This document shows positions 1 through 5,023 of a stretch of DNA of 5,023 bases, one piece after another (within the stretch, counting starts at the first letter, position 1; each line of letters starts with the position of its first letter). This stretch comes from Pseudorhodoplanes sp. (GTDB taxonomy: Bacteria; Pseudomonadota; Alphaproteobacteria; Rhizobiales; Xanthobacteraceae): assembly GCA_008933495.1 (NCBI GenBank), contig WBUW01000262.1:1-5023 (forward strand), written 5' to 3'. The translations under genes were made by a program, and so were the position numbers. The notes under the pieces are model-generated. The model worked only from the letters and a program-made list of their open reading frames with translations, was not told the origin of the DNA and ran no database searches.

Positions 1-27
1 AATCGTCAGGCGGAACAAGCCGGGCCG

Positions 28-2676
28 TTACGGCACCGTCTCCGGCTGCTTCTCGGCGGGCGCCACCGGCGGGTTTGCCAGCGCGGCCGGGCGCTTCGAG
101 GCCAGCGCCAGCCCGCGCGCGCCGAGCCCGCGCCACCAGGCGAACTCGTTGAGCGCCGTGCCCTCGATCGTCGCGATCAGGGCGGCGGCCAGGAACGGCA
201 GGCTCTGCAGCAGCAGCACGGCGGCGAAGATGCGGATTTCGTGGATCTGCGTCGTATTCGTGACGATCAGCAGCACCGCACCCATCACCAGCAGCGCGCC
301 CAGCACGGTCTCCCAGAATGCCTGGAACTCCATCGGCTTCTTGCCGCGGCCGCCCTTGGCGGTGCGGGCAAAGGGCAGGTGATCCTTGATCAGGCCGTCG
401 CCGACCGCGCGCGCCACCGTCCATTGCACCGACATGGCGGCGATCATCGCCCCCGCCGTCTGGCGCTTGGGGATCGGCACGCGCAGGCGGTAGAGCGTGA
501 GGAAATGGAGCGCCGACACCGCGAAGGCGGCGATGATCGGGATGGTCAGGATCTTGTCGGGGATCGCGATGCCGGCAAACACCACGACCGGCACCCACAG
601 CAGATTGAGGACCGCGACCACGACGCCGATCGATTCGGCGCCGAGCCAGACCAGCCAGCCGAGCAGGAATTCGCGGCGCTGCTCGCGCGTGAGCATGCTC
701 ATGCCCGGCACGAAACGCCGCCAGTGCTTCTTGACGATCTGCACGCCGCCATAGGCCCAGCGGTGGCGCTGCTTCTTGAACGCCTCGAAGGATTCCGGCA
801 GCAGGCCGAACCCGTAGCGGCGGTTGGTGTAGTGGGCCTGCCAGCCGAGCTCGATCATGGTGAGGCCGAGATCGGTATCCTCGCAGATCGTGTCGCTCGA
901 CCAGTTGCCGGCGGCCTCGAGCGCCGCGCGGCGCATCAGGCACATCGTGCCGTGCACGATGATCGCATTCTTCTCGTTGCGCTGGACCATGCCGATGTCG
1001 AAGAAGCCCGAATACTCGCCCTGCATGGCGTGATGCATCAGCGAGCGGTCGCCGTCGCGGTGGTCCTGCGGGGCCTGGATCAGGCCGACCTTGGGATCGG
1101 CAAAGACCGGCACGAGATTGGTCAGCCAGTCGGGCGTGACGATATAGTCGGCGTCGATGACGCCGATGATTTCGGCGTCTGGCGCGGTGTGATCGAGCGC
1201 AAGCCGCAGCGCGCCGGCCTTGAAGCCTTCCAGCTTGTCGGCGCGCACGAACTTGAAGCGTTCGCCGAGCGTGCGGCAATGCTCCTCGACCGGCTGCCAG
1301 AAAGCCGGGTCGGGCGTATTGTTGATGACGACGACGCACTCGAAATTCGGATAGCTGAGCTGGGCGACCGCGTCGAGCGTTGCCTTCAGCATGTCCGGCG
1401 GCTCGCGATAGGCCGGCACATGGATCGACACTTTCGGGCCGCCGGGCTCCGGCACGAGCGGGGGCGAGGCGGGCAGCAGGCGGCGCGGCTTGCGGCCGAA
1501 GGCGATGGCGGCGATTTCGTCCACGCGCGCGAGCGCGATGAACACCAGCGGAATGAGCAAGAGCACGCCGAGCCCGAGCGCGAAGGCCGCGCCGGCCACG
1601 AAGTAATGCCACTTCCAGAAGATGAAGACGGTGGCAAACCAGGCGCCGGCGCCGTGCGCGGCGGTGCCGAGCAGCACGGCCTGTCCGAACGAGGCGCCGC
1701 GCATCGAGATGATCGGGAGCGACAGCAGCACGCCGAACAGGACGGCGAGCATCAGGTTCTTCCAGTGATCGACCTCGACCACCGGCCCGCTCCAGGCGAA
1801 TTTCGGCGACCGGTTGACGTCGTAGATGCCCCAATAGGGGCCGACGCCGCCTTCGAAAATCTTCCAGGGCTGGTCGATGGCTTCGACGATGTTGTAGTCG
1901 ATGCCGAGCGCTTCGGCGCGCGTGGTGAATTCGCGCAGCACGGCGGCCTGCGTCAGGCGGCCGGGGTTGGCGGCCTTCAGGTTATAGCCGGCGCTCGGCC
2001 AGCCGAATTCGGCGATCACGATGCGCTTGCCGGGATAGGTCTGGCGCAGCTTGTCGTAGATCAGGATGGCCTGATCGGCGGCCTGGGTTTCCGAGAAGCC
2101 TTCCCAGTAGGGCAGGATGTGCGCGGCGATGAAGTCGACCGCCGATACCAGCTCCGGATGCTCCATCCAGACATGCCAGATTTCGCCGGTGGTGACCGGG
2201 ACCTGGGTCTCGCGCTTCACGCGCTGGATTTTCTTGATCAGGTCGTCGACCTTCTGCTCGCCGCGGAAGACCGTTTCGTTGCCGACCACGATGCCGTCGA
2301 CATTGGAATGGCGGCGCGCCAACTCGATCACCGAACGCATTTCGCGTTCGTTGCGGACGTCGTCCTTGTCGATCCAGGCGCCGATCGTGGCCTTGAGCCC
2401 GAACTCGTTGGCAATGCCGGGCACGAGCTCGACGCCGCCGGTCGACGAATAGGTGCGGATGGCGCGCGTCGTCGGCGCCAGCACGCGCAGGTCGGCGCGG
2501 ATGCGCGCGGCCGACGCCTGGTGCTTGTCGGGATGCTGGGCGCCTTCGAACGGCGCGTAGGAGACGCTCGGTAACGGGCCGTCGAAATCGGGCGCGTCGA
2601 TCTGGCTTCTGCCCAGAGCCCAAAGTCCCGCATGCACGCACGCAATCAGCGCGACGGCGGACAAAGCGGAGCGCAT
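28..2676 (-). CDS. ndvB: NdvB-type beta-1,3-glucan synthase: periplasmic GH17 domain fused to membrane-bound GT2 glycosyltransferase
   Basis: Seen: 882 residues, intact, ATG to TAA. The start is fixed by an in-frame TAG three codons upstream (2683-2685); no strong Shine-Dalgarno is visible. Residues ~3-22 form a signal anchor. Residues ~37-297 are a GH17 fold with acid/base E134 (VVGNE) and nucleophile E223 (IAEFGWPS), plus HILPYWEGF and EAIDQPWK. Three membrane spans follow (~307-325, 331-354, 356-384). The GT2 domain (~414-660) has DAD at 508-510, the ED pair at 599-600 and QRHRW at 636-640. Further spans lie at ~670-703, 709-730, 787-807 and 814-838. This topology puts GH17 in the periplasm and GT2 in the cytoplasm. 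Known: GH17-GT2 proteins of this size (~100 kDa) are the Bradyrhizobium NdvB type, which make beta-1,3/1,6 periplasmic glucan from UDP-glucose. They are unrelated to the very large Sinorhizobium NdvB that makes beta-1,2-glucan. Odd: the usual first GT2 aspartate region reads INNTPDP. Family call is firm; glucan linkage and the symbol are inferred. Confidence 0.9.
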   Translation of the reverse strand: MRSALSAVALIACVHAGLWALGRSQIDAPDFDGPLPSVSYAPFEGAQHPDKHQASAARIRADLRVLAPTTRAIRTYSSTGGVELVPGIANEFGLKATIGAWIDKDDVRNEREMRSVIELARRHSNVDGIVVGNETVFRGEQKVDDLIKKIQRVKRETQVPVTTGEIWHVWMEHPELVSAVDFIAAHILPYWEGFSETQAADQAILIYDKLRQTYPGKRIVIAEFGWPSAGYNLKAANPGRLTQAAVLREFTTRAEALGIDYNIVEAIDQPWKIFEGGVGPYWGIYDVNRSPKFAWSGPVVEVDHWKNLMLAVLFGVLLSLPIISMRGASFGQAVLLGTAAHGAGAWFATVFIFWKWHYFVAGAAFALGLGVLLLIPLVFIALARVDEIAAIAFGRKPRRLLPASPPLVPEPGGPKVSIHVPAYREPPDMLKATLDAVAQLSYPNFECVVVINNTPDPAFWQPVEEHCRTLGERFKFVRADKLEGFKAGALRLALDHTAPDAEIIGVIDADYIVTPDWLTNLVPVFADPKVGLIQAPQDHRDGDRSLMHHAMQGEYSGFFDIGMVQRNEKNAIIVHGTMCLMRRAALEAAGNWSSDTICEDTDLGLTMIELGWQAHYTNRRYGFGLLPESFEAFKKQRHRWAYGGVQIVKKHWRRFVPGMSMLTREQRREFLLGWLVWLGAESIGVVVAVLNLLWVPVVVFAGIAIPDKILTIPIIAAFAVSALHFLTLYRLRVPIPKRQTAGAMIAAMSVQWTVARAVGDGLIKDHLPFARTAKGGRGKKPMEFQAFWETVLGALLVMGAVLLIVTNTTQIHEIRIFAAVLLLQSLPFLAAALIATIEGTALNEFAWWRGLGARGLALASKRPAALANPPVAPAEKQPETVP

Positions 2677-2711
2677 AACACGCTAACTCAAGAGGGGCTG
2701 AGATTGAAGCG

Positions 2712-2734
2712 GCCATTCCGTCCCCTGGAACGGC
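2712..2734 (-). other. Possible hairpin in the synthase mRNA leader
   Basis: Read as minus-strand RNA, GCCGUUCC (from 2734) can pair with GGAAUGGC (to 2712) across a 7-nt loop, giving eight pairs including one G-U. It ends about 35 nt before the ATG. No U-run follows, so it is not an intrinsic terminator. It could affect mRNA stability or translation, or be chance in GC-rich DNA. Confidence 0.25.
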
Positions 2735-2737
2735 GCC

Positions 2738-2752
2738 TGTTGCGGCGCAACA
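2738..2752. promoter_or_regulatory. Perfect inverted repeat TGTTGCG-G-CGCAACA, possible operator
   Basis: Two perfect 7-bp arms flank a single central G. The dyad overlaps the proposed -10 (2749-2754) and transcription start of the synthase gene, a typical repressor position. The inner half-site GTTGCG/CGCAAC recurs as an inverted pair in the divergent intergenic region at 3516-3535. The cognate regulator is not identifiable from this window. Confidence 0.4.
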
Positions 2753-2777
2753 TACCTCTGATCCAGCACGCTTTCAA
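2749..2777 (-). promoter_or_regulatory. Candidate sigma70-type promoter for the glucan synthase gene
   Basis: On the minus strand TTGAAA (2777-2772) is followed after exactly 17 bp by TATGTT (2754-2749), matching the consensus at 5/6 and 4/6 positions. The predicted transcription start is near 2742, giving a leader of about 66 nt before the ATG at 2676. The site sits between direct repeats upstream and a dyad over the -10. It would let the synthase be transcribed independently of the small gene upstream. Pattern match only. Confidence 0.4.
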
Positions 2778-2781
2778 GGGC

Positions 2782-2823
2782 GATGTCGGGAAGAGAGGCG
2801 CGAATTTCATTTGATGTCGGGAA
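2782..2823. repeat. Two 11-bp direct repeats (GATGTCGGGAA), 31 bp apart
   Basis: GATGTCGGGAA occurs at 2782-2792 and again at 2813-2823. The start-to-start distance of 31 bp is close to three helical turns, so both copies face the same side of the DNA. They lie directly upstream of the proposed -35 of the synthase gene, at about -40 to -50 and -71 to -81 from the predicted start, where activators such as response regulators commonly bind. The repeat itself is seen; the role is inferred. Confidence 0.45.
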
Positions 2824-2854
2824 TGGCAAATTGAAGGCGCCGGTCCCGCAATCG

Positions 2855-2879
2855 AAAAATAAACGCCGCTACTGCGCGG
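2855..2879 (-). terminator. Weak candidate terminator after the small exported-protein gene
   Basis: On the minus strand CCGC-GCAGTA-GCGG overlaps the TAG stop (2869-2871). After two bases it is followed by TTTATTTTT (2863-2855), an unusual T-run in this GC-rich region. The stem is only 4 bp, so termination would be weak or partial at best. If it works, the synthase gene depends mainly on its own promoter. Confidence 0.22.
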
Positions 2880-3354
2880 TGGTTCCAGTTGCCGCGCCCG
2901 GATTGGCGGCCGCGGCCGGCGTCGCCTCGATCGCCGGATCGATCCAGCATGCATGGACGCGGGCGGCGAGGGATTCCGGCGCTTTCGGATCGAGCTGGCC
3001 CTGCCGGACGACGCAGCGGAAGGTCGCCTGGATATGGCCGCCGGGACAGCCGAACCGGTCGTAGAGATCCAGATGCCGGAATGCGGTGTCGAGGTCGTCG
3101 CGCCAGAGCAGGTTGACCACGCGGCGGCCGAGCCAGACGCATTCGGGCTGGCCGGCCGGGCCGGGCAGCCGGGCGGCGACGTCGGCGAGTTCGGCGGCCT
3201 TGCGCGCGGCGTTGTCTTTCTGCGGCTCGCCGGTCTGGTTGCGCGCCTTGTCGCCCGCCTTGGGGTCCCCGCTCTGGGCGAATGCCGGCATTGAACTGCA
3301 CAGGGCCATGGCCAGGACCGGCACGGCCAATTTACGCAAAACTCGTAGGACCAT
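2869..3354 (-). CDS. Small exported four-cysteine protein, possible glucan-biosynthesis accessory
   Basis: Seen: 161 residues ending in TAG. I chose the ATG at 3354 because it starts a clean signal peptide: R4, R7 and K8, then a hydrophobic stretch, then MPAFA with likely cleavage after A26. The frame stays open up to an ATG at 3417, but that start would add 21 polar residues before the signal peptide. The mature part begins with a charged Lys/Asp/Ala-rich segment (~29-62). A compact core (~70-140) follows with four cysteines (C72, C103, C114, C136) and aromatic residues, well suited to two disulfides. The tail (~141-161) is Ala/Pro/Thr-rich and looks disordered. There are no lipobox and no catalytic motif. 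It lies upstream of the synthase gene on the same strand (192-bp gap) and diverges from the second GH17 gene. I recall small proteins in Bradyrhizobium relatives labelled beta-1-3, beta-1-6-glucan biosynthesis protein and a third locus gene, ndvD; equivalence is not shown here. Gene call is strong, function weak. Confidence 0.75.
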   Translation of the reverse strand: MVLRVLRKLAVPVLAMALCSSMPAFAQSGDPKAGDKARNQTGEPQKDNAARKAAELADVAARLPGPAGQPECVWLGRRVVNLLWRDDLDTAFRHLDLYDRFGCPGGHIQATFRCVVRQGQLDPKAPESLAARVHACWIDPAIEATPAAAANPGAATGTTAQ

Positions 3355-3515
3355 CGGAGGAGCAGTTTTTCTCGGGTTGCGCGATCGGGCTACGTGCGGA
3401 TCGCAATTCCGTTGCATTCAGTCGCCAGCACCTTAGGCATCTAATTCCGCCGGCAATACGGCGCACGCAATCCCGCAATTGAGATTGCCAAAGTTCCTGG
3501 TTTTGTCCAGCGCGC

Positions 3516-3535
3516 GGTTGCGATCGCGCGCAACC
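3516..3535. promoter_or_regulatory. Inverted repeat GGTTGCG-N6-CGCAACC, possible operator
   Basis: Two perfect 7-bp arms are separated by ATCGCG, centred about 60 bp upstream of the second GH17 gene and just upstream of its candidate -35. It shares the GTTGCG half-site with the dyad at 2738-2752, though the spacing differs (6 versus 1). A shared regulator is possible. No T-run follows on either strand, so a terminator role is unlikely. Confidence 0.35.
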
Positions 3536-3545
3536 ATCGGATCGC

Positions 3546-3574
3546 TTGGCATGTGGTTTCCCGCCCGGCATAAA
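3546..3574 (+). promoter_or_regulatory. Candidate promoter of the second GH17 gene, with a very short leader
   Basis: TTGGCA (3546-3551) and CATAAA (3569-3574) are 17 bp apart and match sigma70 consensus at 5/6 and 4/6. The predicted start would be near 3580-3582, only about 4-6 nt before the ATG at 3586. The leader would then be too short for a normal ribosome binding site, and none is evident. Either the gene is near-leaderless or the true promoter lies further upstream. Confidence 0.28.
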
Positions 3575-3585
3575 GACCTGCCCGC

Positions 3586-5023
3586 ATGCAACGCCTTCCT
3601 GCATATCCGTTCATCTTGCCGGCTGCCTGCGCCGTCCTGGCGGCATCGTTAACGGTGGCGTTCTGGTGGTGGATGGGCCAGCCGGTCGCGATGCCGCCAT
3701 CGCCGCTTTCGGCCAACGAAAAAATCCCCTGCGTGTCCTATGCGCCGTTCCGCGGCGAGCAGACGCCGCTCGACCCGGCGACCCGGATTCCGGCCGCGCA
3801 GATTGACGAGGATTTCGCGGTCCTGAAGCTGCGGACCGATTGCGTGCGCACCTATTCGATCGAACACGCGCTCGGCCAGATCGCCGGGCTCGCCCGCAAG
3901 CACGGGCTGAAGGTGATGCAGGGCATCTGGCTGTCGAGCAACCCGGTGTCGAACCGGCGCGAGATCGACGGCGTCGTTAACCTCGTTCGCCAATTTCCGG
4001 ACGTGATTTCGACGGTGATCGTCGGCAACGAGGTGCTGCTGCGCGGGGAAATGTCGGGCGCCGACCTCGCCGCCGTGATCCGCGACGTGAAGGCGCGGGT
4101 GAGTGTGCCGGTGACCTATGCCGACGTGTGGGAATTCTGGTTGCGCCACCGTGAGGTGTACGAGGCGGTGGATTTCGTCACCATCCATATCCTACCCTAT
4201 TGGGAGGATTTCCCGGTTGCCGCACGCGACGCCGCCGCGCACGTGGATTCCATCCGGCGGAAGATGGCGGCGGCATTTCCGGGCAAGGACATCCTGATCG
4301 GCGAAACCGGTTTTCCCAGCCAGGGGCGCATGCGCGAGGGGGCGCTGCCGTCTCCGGCCAACCAGGCGCGCGTGCTGCACGAGGTGCTGGCGCTCGCCAG
4401 GCGCGACGGGCTGCGGATCAACCTGATCGAGGCGTTCGACCAGCCCTGGAAGCGCGGGCTTGAGGGGACGGTCGGTGGGTTCTGGGGCCTGCTCGACGCC
4501 TATCATCGCGGCGTGAAGTTTGCGTGGGGCGAACCGGTGTCCAATCACCCCGCCTGGGCGCGGCAGGCCATCGGCGGCGTCACGCTCGTTCTGGCGATCG
4601 TGCTCGCCGCCATGGTGGCCGCACGGCGCAACCGGCCATCGCCCGCCGCTTGGGCCGGCGTGTTCGTCTGCGCCGCGACGGCCGGGCTCATGGTGCCGCT
4701 CGCGATCGAGAAAATCCCGCTGGAAAGCTTCACCGCCGGCGGCTGGCTGCGCTCGCTGGCGATGGGGCTCGTCGCAATCGCGGCGCCGCTCCTCGTGTCG
4801 GCGGCGCTGACGGCCGGCGCAGCCATACCGTCGTTCGCGCAGCTGCTGGCCCGGCGCGGCGAACGCCTGCGCGATCCCTTGCCGCTTGCGCTCGGCCTCG
4901 TGCTGATCGCGGCGACCGTGCTCGCCGTGCACGTGGCGCTCGGCCAGGTGTTTGATCCGCGCTATCGCGAATTCCATTACGCGCCGCTCAGCGCGGCCAT
5001 CGGGCCGTTCGCGGTGCTCGCCC
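3586..5023 (+). CDS. ndvC: NdvC-type GH17 membrane protein (beta-(1-6) glucan synthase), 3'-truncated by window edge
   Basis: Seen: open from ATG 3586 to the window end, 479 residues with no stop, so the C-terminus is missing. An in-frame TAA at 3571-3573 makes 3586 the earliest possible start. Residues ~9-30 are a signal anchor. Residues ~48-318 are a GH17 domain with acid/base E149 (VIVGNE) and nucleophile E240 (LIGETGFPS), plus HILPYWEDF (202-210) and EAFDQPWK (282-289). Multiple membrane spans follow (~328-346, 355-374, 387-411, 432-453, then another starting at ~467). The domain aligns along its length with the GH17 part of the neighbouring synthase, but no GT2 domain is present so far. 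Known: Bradyrhizobium NdvC is a ~62-kDa multi-span protein affecting beta-1,6 linkages, and the visible length fits that size. Inferred: it acts in the periplasm as a transglycosylase that branches or closes the beta-1,3-glucan. C49 and C86 have no counterpart in the synthase. Family call is firm, symbol fairly likely. Confidence 0.87.
   Translation, partial: MQRLPAYPFILPAACAVLAASLTVAFWWWMGQPVAMPPSPLSANEKIPCVSYAPFRGEQTPLDPATRIPAAQIDEDFAVLKLRTDCVRTYSIEHALGQIAGLARKHGLKVMQGIWLSSNPVSNRREIDGVVNLVRQFPDVISTVIVGNEVLLRGEMSGADLAAVIRDVKARVSVPVTYADVWEFWLRHREVYEAVDFVTIHILPYWEDFPVAARDAAAHVDSIRRKMAAAFPGKDILIGETGFPSQGRMREGALPSPANQARVLHEVLALARRDGLRINLIEAFDQPWKRGLEGTVGGFWGLLDAYHRGVKFAWGEPVSNHPAWARQAIGGVTLVLAIVLAAMVAARRNRPSPAAWAGVFVCAATAGLMVPLAIEKIPLESFTAGGWLRSLAMGLVAIAAPLLVSAALTAGAAIPSFAQLLARRGERLRDPLPLALGLVLIAATVLAVHVALGQVFDPRYREFHYAPLSAAIGPFAVLA

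Larger units (their letters stand above)
3355..3585. promoter_or_regulatory. Divergent intergenic control region rich in TTGCG/CGCAA pentamers
   Basis: This 231-bp stretch separates the small exported-protein gene (leftward) from the second GH17 gene (rightward) and has no convincing ORF of its own. It is more AT-rich than the flanking genes. TTGCG or its complement occurs at 3377-3381, 3402-3406, 3466-3470, 3474-3478, 3518-3522 and 3529-3533. No convincing promoter for the leftward gene was found. Both genes probably take their control signals from here. Confidence 0.5.

Noticed and set aside
1..27. Possible terminator or neighbouring gene end after the synthase stop codon
   Set aside because: Only 27 bases are available, with no hairpin and T-run and no gene signal that can be judged.
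241..2574. Long plus-strand open frame (777 codons) antisense to the synthase gene
   Set aside because: Its product is a low-complexity mix of Asp, His, Arg, Ala and Gly with no domain, as expected for an antisense frame of a GC-rich gene. The minus-strand frame carries complete GH17 and GT2 motifs.
2688..2954. Minus-strand open frame (88 codons) spanning the gap before the synthase gene
   Set aside because: Arg/Pro-rich, out of frame with both neighbours, and overlapping the candidate promoter and repeats.
2953..3294. Plus-strand open frame (113 codons) opposite the small exported-protein gene
   Set aside because: It is antisense to a frame with a well-formed signal peptide and four spaced cysteines, and has no signal, motif or start context of its own.
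3381..3404. GCGATC-N12-GATCGC inverted repeat in the divergent region
   Set aside because: The 6-bp arms contain the common GATC/CGATCG words of GC-rich DNA, and the long spacer makes a real operator or hairpin unlikely.
3355..3417. Longer form of the small exported protein starting at ATG 3417
   Set aside because: It adds 21 polar residues ahead of an otherwise ideal signal peptide; the start at 3354 fits an exported protein better.
3649..4188. Minus-strand open frame (179 codons) inside the second GH17 gene
   Set aside because: It lies opposite a frame with intact GH17 catalytic motifs, and its His/Arg/Asp-rich composition is typical of an antisense shadow.
4192..4977. Minus-strand open frame (261 codons) opposite the GH17 and membrane part of the second GH17 gene
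   Set aside because: The product is very rich in Arg, Glu, Gly and His with no recognisable fold, while the plus strand encodes GH17 sequence followed by clear hydrophobic spans.

Overview
The window reads as GC-rich chromosomal DNA from an alphaproteobacterium, most likely Hyphomicrobiales of the Bradyrhizobium/Rhodopseudomonas kind. The basis is high GC with GC-rich third codon positions, and a gene set that matches the periplasmic beta-(1,3)/beta-(1,6)-glucan locus (ndvB/ndvC type) described in Bradyrhizobium. The genus is an inference from gene content; no rRNA or other marker is present. I see no sign of mobile DNA, tRNA, CRISPR or broken genes.

Layout. (1) 28-2676, minus strand: a complete 882-residue membrane protein joining a periplasmic GH17 (beta-1,3-glucan glycosidase/transglycosylase) domain to a cytoplasmic family 2 glycosyltransferase, an NdvB-type glucan synthase. 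(2) 2677-2868: a 192-bp gap holding a compact candidate promoter, with a sigma70-like -35/-10 pair, a dyad over the -10, two 11-bp direct repeats 31 bp apart just upstream, and a leader hairpin. (3) 2869-3354, minus strand: a small exported protein with four cysteines in its mature part, upstream of and co-oriented with the synthase. (4) 3355-3585: a 231-bp divergent intergenic region rich in TTGCG/CGCAA pentamers and containing a perfect 7-bp inverted repeat. (5) 3586 to the window end, plus strand: a second GH17 membrane protein (NdvC type, often labelled beta-(1-6) glucan synthase), cut off by the window edge after 479 residues.

How they work together (inference from families). The GT2 domain would polymerise glucose from UDP-glucose into beta-1,3-glucan and pass it across the inner membrane. 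The fused GH17 domain and the separate NdvC-type GH17 protein would remodel the chain in the periplasm by cleavage, transfer, 1,6-branching and possibly ring closure. The small exported protein may be an accessory factor. Products of this type act as osmoregulated periplasmic glucans and, in Bradyrhizobium, matter for legume symbiosis. The core enzymes belong to known families. The less described parts are the regulatory layout, the cysteine pair specific to the second GH17 domain, and the small cysteine protein.
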